Origin: Chryseobacterium herbae
GTDB lineage: Bacteria; Bacteroidota; Bacteroidia; Flavobacteriales; Weeksellaceae
DNA length: 64,000 nucleotides
Direction: 5' to 3'
NCBI RefSeq assembly: GCF_025154075.1
Contig: NZ_JAOAMU010000003.1
Span: 62,001 to 126,000 of the forward strand
Shown here: in pieces, positions 43,478-52,053 of the stretch
How the letters are laid out: each line of letters opens with the position of its first letter
How positions within the stretch are numbered: position 1 is the stretch's first letter
Program-made: the position numbers and the translations under genes
The notes under the pieces: model-generated
Seen by the model: only the letters and a program-made list of their open reading frames with translations
Databases searched by the model: none
Told to the model about the DNA's origin: nothing

Positions 43478-43489
43478 GCAAAAAATAAT

Positions 43490-44074
43490 ATGTTCACAGG
43501 AATTATTGAAGCAGTTGGCGTTATTGAAAAGATTGAAGAAAAAGGAAGCAACATAGATTTCACCCTAACATGTCCTTTTACCAGCGAATTGAAAATAGAC
43601 CAGAGCCTTGCTCATAACGGGTGCTGCCTGACGGTTGTTGAGATTAAAGATGATCAATACGTCGTAACAGCGATCAATGAAACATTAGAAAAAACCAATC
43701 TTGGAAAATGGGATGTAGGTACAGTTGTGAATCTTGAGCGATGCATGAAGATGGATGGAAGACTGGATGGACATATTGTACAGGGCCACGTGGATAAAAC
43801 CGGAGAAGTAGCAGGAATCGAAAATAAGGACGGAAGCTATTTTATTACCATTAAATATGAAGATAACGGTAGTTTTGTAACGGTTCCACAAGGTTCTATT
43901 ACAGTAAACGGAATCAGTCTGACCGTTGCAAAAAGTGAAGATACTCAGTTTTCTGTGGCTATCATTCCTTACACCTGGGAGTTTACCAATATGCAGCATC
44001 TTAAAATCGGAGATCAGGTTAATTTAGAATTTGACATCATTGGTAAGTATATTGCTAGGTTAATTAAAAAGTAG
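43490..44074 (+). CDS. ribE: Riboflavin synthase, alpha subunit
   Basis: Dismutates two 6,7-dimethyl-8-ribityllumazine molecules to riboflavin. 194 residues made of two similar lumazine-binding barrels: the first starts MFTGIIEAVGVIEKIEE with LAHNGCCLTVVEI, the second begins DGHIVQGHVDKTGEVAGIE with ITVNGISLTVAKSED. The N-terminal MFTGI is the family hallmark. No FMN riboswitch is visible in the 48-base leader. The histidine kinase gene starts one base after its stop (AGGATG), so it is the first gene of a three-gene operon. Confidence 0.96.
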   Translation: MFTGIIEAVGVIEKIEEKGSNIDFTLTCPFTSELKIDQSLAHNGCCLTVVEIKDDQYVVTAINETLEKTNLGKWDVGTVVNLERCMKMDGRLDGHIVQGHVDKTGEVAGIENKDGSYFITIKYEDNGSFVTVPQGSITVNGISLTVAKSEDTQFSVAIIPYTWEFTNMQHLKIGDQVNLEFDIIGKYIARLIKK

Positions 44075-44075
44075 G

Positions 44076-45530
44076 ATGCCGATAAATAAATACAAAGGAT
44101 ACAGTTTAAGGAACCGGGTGTTTTTCGGATTCCTGCTCGTTTGTTTTTTAAGTGTTGTCGCTACATCGCTCGTTCCCTATTTTGTCTTAAGGAATAATTC
44201 TCTGCAGCAAAGCAATATTGATATGCAGGAAAAGACTAACGCCGTGATGAGATACCTTGATTATGCAGTAAGCCGGACTCTTGTAGAGACGGAAGACCTG
44301 CCGATGGTATTGGGAAATAAAATTTTTGAGATAGCGGACATCAACCAGCATGATATTGTGATCTATGATCTGAAAGGGAATTACCTTCTGTCCAATAAAG
44401 ACGAAAGCCTTATTGATCAGAAAACGATTCCTATCAATATCGTCAATAAAATTCTCTCTACCGATTCCAGAGTGGATATCAAAGGGTATGATAAGAAAAA
44501 AGATGCCGGACGAACTTCGTCATATCTCCTCTTAAAAAACAATGAACTGGAGCCAATAGGAATTATATATATTCCTTTGTATCATAATGAATCTGCCTAT
44601 CTGGATGTTCTTCACCAGTATATCAAATACATTTTATTGGTAGATATTTTCCTTATCCTTTTCAGTATCTGGATAAGCTGGGTAACCTCAAACAGCTTAG
44701 CGAAAAATATTACGAAATTTTCTGATATGATCACACGTATTACATTATTTGAAAATGAGATGCGTCCTATCAGATATTATAAAAATGATGAGCTTAATGC
44801 CCTTGCAAGAGCTTATAACAGGATGATTCTGCAGATTCAGGACCAGAAAGAAAGGCTGCGTTTCAAAGCATCTGAAGAAGCCTGGAGAGAAATGGCAAAA
44901 CAAGTGGCTCATGAAGTGAAAAATCCTCTTACGCCGATGAAACTTACCATCCAGAACTTTGAAAGAAAATTTGATCCGGAAGATCCGAATATCAGAGAAA
45001 GGGTAAAACAAATGAGCAAAACAATGGTAGATCAGATCGACCTGATTGCTACTGTGGCTTCAGCTTTCTCAGAATTTGCCAAGCTTCCTGAAAAAAATAA
45101 TGAAGTCATTAATCTAAATACGGAAGTGGAAGATATTCTGCGCGTTTTCAATGATGACAGTATCTTTATGCATTCCAATAAAGGAAATATCATGATCAAT
45201 ATGGATAGGATCTACCTTTCAAGGATCATTACTAATCTTGTAACCAACGCTAAGCAGGCTCAGAGTGATGAACGTAAGCTCATCATCAATGTGGATGTGG
45301 AACAGCATCAGAGAAGGGTAATGATCTCTGTGCAGGATAATGGGGTAGGAATTCCTGATAATATGTACGAAAGGATATTTGAACCTAATTTTACGTCTAA
45401 AAACAGCGGGATGGGACTTGGTCTCTCGATGGTCAGAAAGATGATCGAGGATTATAAAGGAGAGATCGCGGTGAAGTCTGAAGTAGGGAAGGGATCTACA
45501 TTTACCATTACACTGCCTACGAATTTATAG
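44076..45530 (+). CDS. Sensor histidine kinase, NtrY-like
   Basis: 484 residues. Membrane segments at about 14-37 and 184-203 enclose a periplasmic sensor domain of about 145 residues. A HAMP-like region follows, with NDELNALARAYNRMI. The HisKA H-box is AKQVAHEVKNPLTPMKL with the phospho-acceptor His279. The ATPase domain has the N box NLVTNAKQA, G1 QDNGVGIPDN, F box IFEPNFTSK and G2 GMGLGLSMVRKM. This form resembles NtrY-type kinases that control nitrogen or redox genes in other bacteria. No response regulator is adjacent. It is one base after ribE and overlaps trmN6 by one base. Confidence 0.9.
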   Translation: MPINKYKGYSLRNRVFFGFLLVCFLSVVATSLVPYFVLRNNSLQQSNIDMQEKTNAVMRYLDYAVSRTLVETEDLPMVLGNKIFEIADINQHDIVIYDLKGNYLLSNKDESLIDQKTIPINIVNKILSTDSRVDIKGYDKKKDAGRTSSYLLLKNNELEPIGIIYIPLYHNESAYLDVLHQYIKYILLVDIFLILFSIWISWVTSNSLAKNITKFSDMITRITLFENEMRPIRYYKNDELNALARAYNRMILQIQDQKERLRFKASEEAWREMAKQVAHEVKNPLTPMKLTIQNFERKFDPEDPNIRERVKQMSKTMVDQIDLIATVASAFSEFAKLPEKNNEVINLNTEVEDILRVFNDDSIFMHSNKGNIMINMDRIYLSRIITNLVTNAKQAQSDERKLIINVDVEQHQRRVMISVQDNGVGIPDNMYERIFEPNFTSKNSGMGLGLSMVRKMIEDYKGEIAVKSEVGKGSTFTITLPTNL

Positions 45531-46225
45531 TGAAACCTTTTACATTTAAACATTTCGAAATTCAACAGTCAAAAAACGTCTTCCGTGTAGGAACAGACGG
45601 CGTATTGTTGGGTGCTTTGGCCGATGTTGAAAATGCATCGGAGGTTTTGGAAATAGGAACCGGAACCGGTCTGATTTCATTAATGCTTGCGCAAAGAAAT
45701 ACTCATGCATCTTTTCTTGGTCTGGATATTAATGAAGAGGCAGTTTCACTTACCAGAACGAATTTTGAACATTCTCCTTTTCAAGCAAGACTGAAAAATA
45801 TTCATCAGGATCTTAAGACTTTTGAAACAGAAAATAAATTTGATCTGATTGTTTCAAATCCACCCTATTTTGAAGAATCCGGATCTGATAAAGATAAAAT
45901 TGCCCGGCAGACGATAGAATTAAATTTCCAGCAGCTCATTATGGCTTCTGTAAAACTTCTGGCTGATCATGGGATCTTATCGGTTATTATTCCTGCTGAA
46001 GCTGGTGATGGTTTTATAGAAACGGCTTCTGAAAATCGTTTGTTTCTAAAGCGCAAAGTCAATATCAAAGGAATAGAAAATTCTAAAACGAAAAGATTAG
46101 TTCTTGAATTTTCCTTGACAGAATTTCCTGTGGAAAAGTCTGATTTTGTGATAGAAAAAAGTCCGAGACAATACTCGGACTCATATATTGAACTCACAAA
46201 GGAGTTTCATGTCTTTAAAAAATAG
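45530..46225 (+). CDS. trmN6: tRNA1(Val) (adenine(37)-N6)-methyltransferase-like protein
   Basis: 231 residues, a class I methyltransferase. Motif I VLEIGTGTGLISLMLAQ, a second motif FLGLDINEEAVSL, and the N6-adenine catalytic motif NPPYFEESGSDKDKIARQTIELNF (core NPPYFEE). The N-terminal MKPFTFKHFEIQQSKNVFRVGTDGVLLGA (key FRVGTDGVLLG) is the TrmN6/YfiC hallmark. Start codon is GTG, sharing a base with the kinase stop (TAGTG). It modifies A37 of tRNA-Val in other bacteria; the substrate is inferred here. Confidence 0.9.
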   Translation: MKPFTFKHFEIQQSKNVFRVGTDGVLLGALADVENASEVLEIGTGTGLISLMLAQRNTHASFLGLDINEEAVSLTRTNFEHSPFQARLKNIHQDLKTFETENKFDLIVSNPPYFEESGSDKDKIARQTIELNFQQLIMASVKLLADHGILSVIIPAEAGDGFIETASENRLFLKRKVNIKGIENSKTKRLVLEFSLTEFPVEKSDFVIEKSPRQYSDSYIELTKEFHVFKK

Positions 46226-46226
46226 A

Positions 46227-46257
46227 GGTTAGAAGCTAGAGATTAGAAGTTAGATGG
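46227..46257. repeat. Short-period TTAGA repeat after trmN6
   Basis: Three TTAGA(A) words within 31 bases: GGTTAGAAGC, AGATTAGAAG, TTAGATGG. It lies directly after the trmN6 stop. Related words occur on the other strand in the accB-accC spacer. Confidence 0.5.
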
Positions 46258-46313
46258 TGGCAGTTTGGTCTTATCTAAATGCCTTCATTTTTCAATCTCT
46301 TCATTCTTTAATC

Positions 46314-47024
46314 TTATTCAAATAACTCAGCCGTATCCAGTACAGAAACTTTTCCGTCCTCACATCTGATCGCTTCTCCAGGGAAGTTTTGGATCATATG
46401 GTAGTCATGGGTAGCCATTACTACAGCGGCTCCGTTTTCAAGAGCTACCTGCTTCAGAAGAGTCATGATTTCGTTGGATGTTTCCGGGTCAAGGTTTCCT
46501 GTAGGTTCATCGGCAAGGATAAGGTCAGGATGATTCAGTAAAGCTCTGGCAATCGCTACACGCTGTTGCTCACCACCTGAAAGTTCATGCGGCATTTTGT
46601 GCTTTTTGCTTTTCATATTAACGCTTCCTAAAACTTCGTTGATACGGTCTTCCATTTTTATCTTATCATTCCATCCTGTAGCTTCAAGAACGAATTTTAA
46701 GTTTTTTTCAACGGTTCTGTCCGAAAGCAGCTGGAAATCCTGGAATACGATTCCTAGTTTTCTTCTTAAGTTTGGAATGTCTGAAGGCTTCAGTTTGGCA
46801 AGCTCAAAACCTACCACAGCGCCATGCCCGGATGCCAACGGAATGTGTCCGTAAAGCGTCTTTAGCAATGAGCTTTTTCCGGAACCTGTCTTTCCGATAA
46901 GGTAGCAGAATCTTCCTTTTTTAATGTTAAGATTAACATCAGAAAGGACGGTAAAGTTTTTTTGCGCAATCTTTGCGTTCTGTAAGCTTATAATATTATC
47001 TCCGGAGATATTTGTATGCGGCAT
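46314..47024 (-). CDS. ftsE: ABC transporter ATP-binding protein FtsE
   Basis: 236 residues. Walker A LIGKTGSGKSSLLKTLYG, Q-loop FQDFQLLSDRTV, signature LSGGEQQRVAIARALL, Walker B LILADEPTGNLDP, and the switch ATHDYHM. The sequence is closest to FtsE, the ATPase that with the membrane protein FtsX activates septal peptidoglycan hydrolases. FtsX is not next to it, as is usual in Flavobacteriia. The gene stands alone on the minus strand after rpmH. Confidence 0.88.
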   Translation of the reverse strand: MPHTNISGDNIISLQNAKIAQKNFTVLSDVNLNIKKGRFCYLIGKTGSGKSSLLKTLYGHIPLASGHGAVVGFELAKLKPSDIPNLRRKLGIVFQDFQLLSDRTVEKNLKFVLEATGWNDKIKMEDRINEVLGSVNMKSKKHKMPHELSGGEQQRVAIARALLNHPDLILADEPTGNLDPETSNEIMTLLKQVALENGAAVVMATHDYHMIQNFPGEAIRCEDGKVSVLDTAELFE

Positions 47025-47122
47025 AATTCAATTTTATGGTGCTATTTCTAAAATATTTTTTCAGATCTTAAAAATAGAAAAAAGAAGCTTAAAAAACCTA
47101 AACTTTAGGAAATTTTAACAAC

Positions 47123-47154
47123 AAAAAATGCCTGAAAAACTTCTTTTCAAGCAT
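47123..47154 (-). terminator. Terminator after rpmH
   Basis: In the minus-strand reading ATGCTTGAAAA pairs with TTTTCAGGCAT, one mismatch, followed by TTTTTT. It starts 25 bases past the rpmH stop. Confidence 0.8.
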
Positions 47155-47178
47155 GATCTGTATATGATATTCGAGATA

Positions 47179-47337
47179 TTATCTCTTAGCGCGCGCAGCA
47201 CTAACAGTTAAACTCTTTCTGCCTTTAGCTCTTCTTGCTGCCAAAACTCTTCTACCGTTTGGCGTAGACATTCTTTCTCTGAAACCGTGTTTGTTTCTTT
47301 TCTTTCTTTCTGATGGCTGGAATGTTCTTTTACTCAT
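47179..47337 (-). CDS. rpmH: 50S ribosomal protein L34
   Basis: 52 residues, complete: [20 protein letters not shown] at the start, [20 protein letters not shown] in the middle and a short basic tail. About 40 per cent Arg plus Lys. L34 is part of the large subunit near the base of the tunnel exit. It has a near-perfect promoter and a terminator. In many bacteria rpmH neighbours dnaA and rnpA; here it stands alone. Confidence 0.97.
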   Translation of the reverse strand: MSKRTFQPSERKKRNKHGFRERMSTPNGRRVLAARRAKGRKSLTVSAARAKR

Positions 47338-47381
47338 TACTATATATTTAAATCGTAATTAATCTATTAATTTTCAGGTTG

Positions 47382-47412
47382 CAAAGATATAGAAATTTTT
47401 AAAAGTTACAAA
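47382..47412 (-). promoter_or_regulatory. rpmH promoter, perfect consensus
   Basis: TTTG (47409-47412) and TATCTTTG (47382-47389) on the minus strand are separated by 19 bases. Leader about 40 bases. Confidence 0.82.
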
Positions 47413-47508
47413 TTTTCCTTATCTTTTTTTGGAAATTATTTGAAATGTTTTTGATCCCTTTATTCATAAACCCCGAGATAGAAAAGAAATCCGGCTATAG
47501 AAATTACA

Positions 47509-47540
47509 TTGAGATGATTTATTTAAAAGCTCTATCTTTG
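47509..47540 (+). promoter_or_regulatory. Promoter of the DHH phosphoesterase gene
   Basis: TTG at 47509-47511 and TATCTTTG at 47533-47540, separated by 21 bases. The ATG is at 47573. Confidence 0.7.
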
Positions 47541-47572
47541 AAAACTCAAATTTAAAGAAAAATAAGCACACG

Positions 47573-48571
47573 ATGTTTACACCAACAGAACTTTTAGATA
47601 TCAACGCATTACTTACGCCTGAAAGCAAGATAGTTATCCTTACTCATTACAATCCGGACGGAGATGCTATAGGTTCCAGTTTGGGACTGAAGCATTATTT
47701 AAGAGCAAAAGGAATTCCTGCGGAAGTGATTGTACCGAATGATTTTCCAAAATTTCTGAAATGGATGCCGGAATCCAAAAAGGTAATCATCGGAGAATAT
47801 AAAAGGAAATATGCATTTGAGCTGATCAGCGGTGCGGATGTCATCTTCTGTCTTGATTTCAATGCCCCTTCAAGAATCGGTATTTTAGGAGAATGGCTGA
47901 CGAAAGCAAAAGCTAAGAAAATTCTTATCGACCACCATCAGCAACCTGAGGAGTTTGATTTTGTTTATTCTGACACCGTAATTCCTGCGACTTCCCAGAT
48001 GATTTATCATTTTATTGAAGCCATGGGAGATGAAACATTGGTTGATCAGGATATGGCAGAATGTCTTTATACTGGGATTATGACCGATACCGGCGGTTTC
48101 CGTTTCCGTTCTACAAGTGCGACTACCCACAGGATTATTGCTAATTTAATTGAAAAAGGAGCTGATCCTTCTGTGATCACTTCAAATACCTGGGATACGA
48201 ATACCGTTTCCCGTCTTCATCTTCTTGCTCTCGTACTGGGAAGAATAGAAGTGGTGAATGACGGTAAGGTTGCTGTATTGTCTCTAACCAGAAACGAACT
48301 TAAGGAATACGGTTTCCAGAAAGGAGATACAGAAGGTTTCGTGAATTACGGACTGAGCATTGCCGGCGTGAAAATGGCCGCTTTCTTTATGGAAGATCTT
48401 TATGATGATTTTATCAAAATTTCTTTCAGAAGTAAAGATGATGTAGACGTAAATCAGTTTTCCAGAAAGTACTTTAACGGAGGTGGACATATCAATGCAG
48501 CAGGTGGAAAATCTTCCGGATCTTTGGTAAGTACGATTGAAGATTTTAAACGTTTTATTGAAAAACCGTAA
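47573..48571 (+). CDS. DHH family phosphoesterase, NrnA-like
   Basis: 332 residues, two domains. The DHH domain has LTHYNPDGDAIGSSLGLKHYL, VIFCLDFNAPSRIG and the signature ILIDHHQQPEEFDF with TGIMTDTGGFRF; the DHHA1 domain ends KYFNGGGHINAAGGKSSG. NrnA-type enzymes degrade short oligoribonucleotides (nanoRNA), and some also dephosphorylate pAp. Other DHH enzymes of this size hydrolyse cyclic di-AMP products, so the exact substrate is open. Cytoplasmic. Single gene with a good promoter. Confidence 0.9.
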   Translation: MFTPTELLDINALLTPESKIVILTHYNPDGDAIGSSLGLKHYLRAKGIPAEVIVPNDFPKFLKWMPESKKVIIGEYKRKYAFELISGADVIFCLDFNAPSRIGILGEWLTKAKAKKILIDHHQQPEEFDFVYSDTVIPATSQMIYHFIEAMGDETLVDQDMAECLYTGIMTDTGGFRFRSTSATTHRIIANLIEKGADPSVITSNTWDTNTVSRLHLLALVLGRIEVVNDGKVAVLSLTRNELKEYGFQKGDTEGFVNYGLSIAGVKMAAFFMEDLYDDFIKISFRSKDDVDVNQFSRKYFNGGGHINAAGGKSSGSLVSTIEDFKRFIEKP

Positions 48572-48598
48572 TTAATTTCATAAAGTTCTGTAGAATAG

Positions 48599-48630
48599 TT
48601 TGTTTTATTTATGTATTTATTGTACTTTAG
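48599..48630 (+). promoter_or_regulatory. Promoter of the choice-of-anchor J protein gene
   Basis: TTTG at 48599-48602 and TACTTTAG (one mismatch to TAnnTTTG) at 48623-48630, separated by 20 bases, 32 bases before the ATG. Confidence 0.5.
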
Positions 48631-48661
48631 GCAGTGAATTAATGAAAAACCAAATTATTTT

Positions 48662-50251
48662 ATGAAAACAAAATTACTTACGTTTTTGTTTGCATTGCCT
48701 GTTCTGGCCAGTGCGCAATTTTCTCAAAACTTTGATGCAGGTACTACCACTCCTGCGGGATGGAGTGTAATTAACGGAGGAGACGCCAATGGGTTTATTT
48801 TTGGCCCCGGTGCTCCGCGAAGTGTGTACTCACTACCGAATGCAGCGCAGATTAACTACAGTACTGCAGCACATGATGATTATTTAGTAACACCTGCTAT
48901 AACCGTAGTAGCTGGTGTTAATGACAGGATTACCTATTTTGTGAAGAATCAGGATCCTAATTACGTAGAAAGTTATGCGGTTAAATTATCTACAACAACA
49001 GCTACTGCCGCTGCCTTTACAACGGTACTTACCCCTGTAGCACCGGCTCCTAATAAATGGACCTTCTTTTCTGTAGACCTTTCCGCTTATGTGGGACAAA
49101 CCGTGTATGTAGGTTTTCAGGCTACTTCTCCGGATATGTTTAGATTGTTGTTTGATAGTATAGGTAATGATACTGCACCTACAGTAGCTCCTAGTTGTGT
49201 TACTGCTTTAACGGCGCCAAGTAATGGTGCAACAGGAGTAAATCCAAATGCTGTAACATTAACATGGACTGCACCAGCTGCAGGAGCCAAAGTTGATAGT
49301 TATGATTTGTATCTGGATACCAATCCGAATCCTACAACGCTGGTGGCAAGCAATTATTTATTTGCTGATTTTACAACATTGCAAGGAAATGCTACCTATT
49401 ATTGGAAAGTGGTTGCTAAAAACGCAGCAGGTGTGGCGGTAGGATGCCAGACTTCCAGTTTCACAACCGGAGATTCATTTGCGCCTTATTGCTTCGGAAA
49501 CCTTCTGTTTACCGATGGCGTAGAGCCTATTACGTCTGTTCAGTTAAGAAATATGACGAATACTTCTTCAGAAATATTAACCAGCCCAACCCATGAAAAT
49601 TTTATCAATAAAAATGTATCAGTGGAACAGGGTGGAACCTATCCTATAACTTTCAAAGGGAATACGGATGGAAATAATTCTAACAGATTTATTGTCTATA
49701 TAGACTGGAATCAGGATGGTGATTTCGTAGATACGGGAGAAGCATTTTTCGGAACAGCGGCAACGATAGTATCACTAGTAAATTCTACAGGTATTGATAC
49801 GAAAACGGCAACCGGAAATATTGTGGTTCCGGCAACAGCTACCTTAGGGAAAACAAGAATGAGAGTGAAAAAGACCTATGGTGCCACAGCTTATTTAAGC
49901 CCATGTTATTCTTCCGGTACAACGCTTGCTGCCACTACGGGAACAGCGGCTTACGGACAGGCTGAAGATTACAGTATCACGATCGTTCCTGCCGGATCGT
50001 TAGAAGTAAACGAAACGAATGCTAAAGCAAAATTATCAGTATATCCTAATCCAATGAAAGATGTCTTAAATATTTCAGCGGTGGACAGAAAAGTAACGGA
50101 AGTGAATTTCTATTCTGCTGAAGGAAGACTGGTAAAATCTGTGAAGGACAATGTTTCTGTCATTCAGACGAATGATCTGAATTCAGGGGTGTATGTTGTA
50201 AAAGTGAAAACAGCAGATTCTGAGCAGACCTTTAAAGTAATCAAAGAATAA
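48662..50251 (+). CDS. T9SS type A cargo: choice-of-anchor J, Fn3 and GEVED domains
   Basis: 529 residues. Signal peptide MKTKLLTFLFALPVLASAQ. A choice-of-anchor J/cleaved adhesin domain (about 20-170: FSQNFDAGTTTPAGWSVING, DDYLVTPAITV, WTFFSVDLSAYVGQTVYVGF), a fibronectin type III domain (about 175-270: TLTWTAPAAGAKVDSYDLYL), and a GEVED domain (about 320-445: FIVYIDWNQDGDFVDTGEAF, GQAEDYSITIV). The type A sorting domain is at the C-terminus (LSVYPNPMKDVLNIS, LNSGVYVVKVKT). It should be exported by Sec and attached or released by T9SS. No enzyme domain, so an adhesin or matrix protein is inferred. Confidence 0.9.
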   Translation: MKTKLLTFLFALPVLASAQFSQNFDAGTTTPAGWSVINGGDANGFIFGPGAPRSVYSLPNAAQINYSTAAHDDYLVTPAITVVAGVNDRITYFVKNQDPNYVESYAVKLSTTTATAAAFTTVLTPVAPAPNKWTFFSVDLSAYVGQTVYVGFQATSPDMFRLLFDSIGNDTAPTVAPSCVTALTAPSNGATGVNPNAVTLTWTAPAAGAKVDSYDLYLDTNPNPTTLVASNYLFADFTTLQGNATYYWKVVAKNAAGVAVGCQTSSFTTGDSFAPYCFGNLLFTDGVEPITSVQLRNMTNTSSEILTSPTHENFINKNVSVEQGGTYPITFKGNTDGNNSNRFIVYIDWNQDGDFVDTGEAFFGTAATIVSLVNSTGIDTKTATGNIVVPATATLGKTRMRVKKTYGATAYLSPCYSSGTTLAATTGTAAYGQAEDYSITIVPAGSLEVNETNAKAKLSVYPNPMKDVLNISAVDRKVTEVNFYSAEGRLVKSVKDNVSVIQTNDLNSGVYVVKVKTADSEQTFKVIKE

Positions 50252-50271
50252 CTTTTTTAATAATCAGATAA

Positions 50272-51084
50272 TTAGAGGCTCTCAATTTGGGAGCCTTTTT
50301 TATATCCTTTTTCTTCCAGCTCCTTGCAGGTATATTCATAAACTTCCTGAAACATAATGTCCAGATTTTTCTTGCTGAACAGGCTGAATTTTGTCATTTT
50401 GGGAGGATCTAAAAAAATATCACAGGACTTGACTTTGGAGTACACCGATTTGGCGATGGCTAAATGGAGAATTCTGTCAAACTCCTTCATCAGGCTCATC
50501 TTTTTCAGTTCGTCATAGCTTATGGAATTGACATGGGAAGCAATTAAAAAATCACATTTGTCAATAATCGGTTCGATAGGAAGGTTGTCTAGAACACCGC
50601 CATCCACATATATTTTTTCACCTATTCTTACGGGTGGCAAAATAAATGGAACACTGGACGAAGCCAGCAAAGGGCCAAAAAGTTCTCCTTCAGAAAAAAA
50701 GTCTACAATACCATGAGTCATCTCGGTAGCCGTAACGTAAACAGGGATTTTTAAAATCTTAAAGTCATTCTCGGGAAAATGATCATTGAACAGTTTTAAA
50801 ATGAAATTTGAGCTGAAAATACCGTTTTTAGAAAGCTTCAGATAGGATCTCGAGAAGAAAGTGGTATTTCTTACGATCTCCATCATCTCGTCCGGTGATT
50901 TTCCAAAGGAGTAAAAAGCTCCGACAATAGAGCCGGCGCTGGTTCCTGAAATGATTTGAGGTTTCAGATTGTATTCTTCCAGTGCTTTCAGTACCGCAAT
51001 ATGAGCAATTCCTCGCATTCCTCCTCCGGAAAGCGTAAGGCCGATGACCGGCGGTTTCTTTTTTTTGAACGAGAATAAACCCAT
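50272..51084 (-). CDS. Patatin-like phospholipase family protein
   Basis: 270 residues with the patatin catalytic dyad: oxyanion motif LSGGGMRGIAH, nucleophile Ser49 in GTSAGSIVG, and Asp161 in YVDGGVLDN. No signal peptide or outer-membrane barrel, so it is cytoplasmic or exported some other way; it is the short RssA/YlbK-like form, not the long PlpD-type. Lipid acyl hydrolase activity is expected. The nearby alpha/beta hydrolase at 51159 reads the same way 75 bases upstream and may be co-transcribed. Its C-terminal codons double as the terminator of the convergent gene. Confidence 0.92.
   Translation of the reverse strand: MGLFSFKKKKPPVIGLTLSGGGMRGIAHIAVLKALEEYNLKPQIISGTSAGSIVGAFYSFGKSPDEMMEIVRNTTFFSRSYLKLSKNGIFSSNFILKLFNDHFPENDFKILKIPVYVTATEMTHGIVDFFSEGELFGPLLASSSVPFILPPVRIGEKIYVDGGVLDNLPIEPIIDKCDFLIASHVNSISYDELKKMSLMKEFDRILHLAIAKSVYSKVKSCDIFLDPPKMTKFSLFSKKNLDIMFQEVYEYTCKELEEKGYKKGSQIESL
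50276..50301 (+). terminator. Terminator embedded in the 3' end of the convergent patatin gene
   Basis: AGGCTCTCA pairs with TGGGAGCCT (one G-T pair) around a 3-base loop, then TTTTTTATAT. It starts 25 bases past the + strand stop at 50251 but lies inside the last codons of the minus-strand patatin gene, coding its GSQIESL end. Confidence 0.85.
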
Positions 51085-51158
51085 TGAAATAATTAATCCT
51101 TACTAAGATACAAGAAAATTTGATATGCAGGGCTTAAGACCTGTATTTGAAGGGTTTT

Positions 51159-51941
51159 CTACAGCACCAGCTTTTTGGGAAGATTGTGAAGAAGTTCCGT
51201 GTTAATAATTTCTGCGCAGATGCCCGGTTTTTCCCAATGTCCGTTGTGTCCGCAGTCCAGAATGTAGGACTTTACATTGGTTCTGTCAGGAAGATGTTTG
51301 ATCATCATATCTGTTTTTACAGCATTGTCGTGTTTTCCGGCCAAAACCAGAATTTTCGCTTCAAGATTTTCCATGACCTGCTTTTTGTCTGTTCTTTCCA
51401 CCATACCTTTGACACAGGCAAGAGCGCCCATGTTGTTTGTAGAAAGGGCCATAGCCAGAGCAATTTCAATTTTCCCTTCCAGAATATCTTTTTCATTGGG
51501 ATTGAAAAGGTTGGGAATGCCGGCCTTGGCATAATGGGTAAAAGCGTCTTTGATGATTCTGTAGCTTTTGATCCGCTGCTGTTTTTTCTCCTCATCATCG
51601 GCGAAATACGTCGAGAAGAATAGGGTAAGGCTTTTAAGAATCTGAGGATATTTCTCTGCAAAAGCCAGTGAGGTATAGCCGCCCATGGAATGTCCCAACA
51701 AATGTACTTTGCTTAGCTTTTCATAATCCAAAACTTTTTTCACTTCATCAGCCATCAGTTCCATGGTGTGAACTTCGGCCAGAATATCAGATTGGCCGTG
51801 GCCGGGAAGGTCTATTTTCAACAGTGAAAATTGATCGGAAAGATGAGGTTCCATATCACTCCAGATAGAAAGGTTTTCCATAAAGCCGTGAAGCAGCACC
51901 AGAGTTTCTTTCCCGTTTCCTTTTCTTTCAAAATTCAGCAT
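51159..51941 (-). CDS. Alpha/beta fold hydrolase
   Basis: About 260 residues from the ATG at 51941 (MLNFERKGNGKETLVLLHGF); the TTG three codons upstream is less likely. Nucleophile Ser in HLLGHSMGGYTSLAF (about residue 85), oxyanion HGFMENLSIW, acid AGKHDNAVK and His in DCGHNGHWEKP. Closest in pattern to small esterases of the BioH/MenH type, but too general for a substrate. Cytoplasmic. Probably shares a transcript with the patatin gene. Confidence 0.88.
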   Translation of the reverse strand: MLNFERKGNGKETLVLLHGFMENLSIWSDMEPHLSDQFSLLKIDLPGHGQSDILAEVHTMELMADEVKKVLDYEKLSKVHLLGHSMGGYTSLAFAEKYPQILKSLTLFFSTYFADDEEKKQQRIKSYRIIKDAFTHYAKAGIPNLFNPNEKDILEGKIEIALAMALSTNNMGALACVKGMVERTDKKQVMENLEAKILVLAGKHDNAVKTDMMIKHLPDRTNVKSYILDCGHNGHWEKPGICAEIINTELLHNLPKKLVL

Positions 51942-52026
51942 GATCTTCAATTTTATAACAGTTAAAAAGATTTCAGCAGATAATATCAGTCTGAAATTAG
52001 TTGTTTCTTCAAATGTAAATAAAAAA

Positions 52027-52047
52027 AGAGCATTTAAAAAATGCTCT
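52027..52047 (-). terminator. Terminator after exbD
   Basis: AGAGCATTT pairs with AAATGCTCT around a 3-base loop after an A run, just past the exbD stop at 52054. Confidence 0.8.
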
Positions 52048-52053
52048 TCTGTC

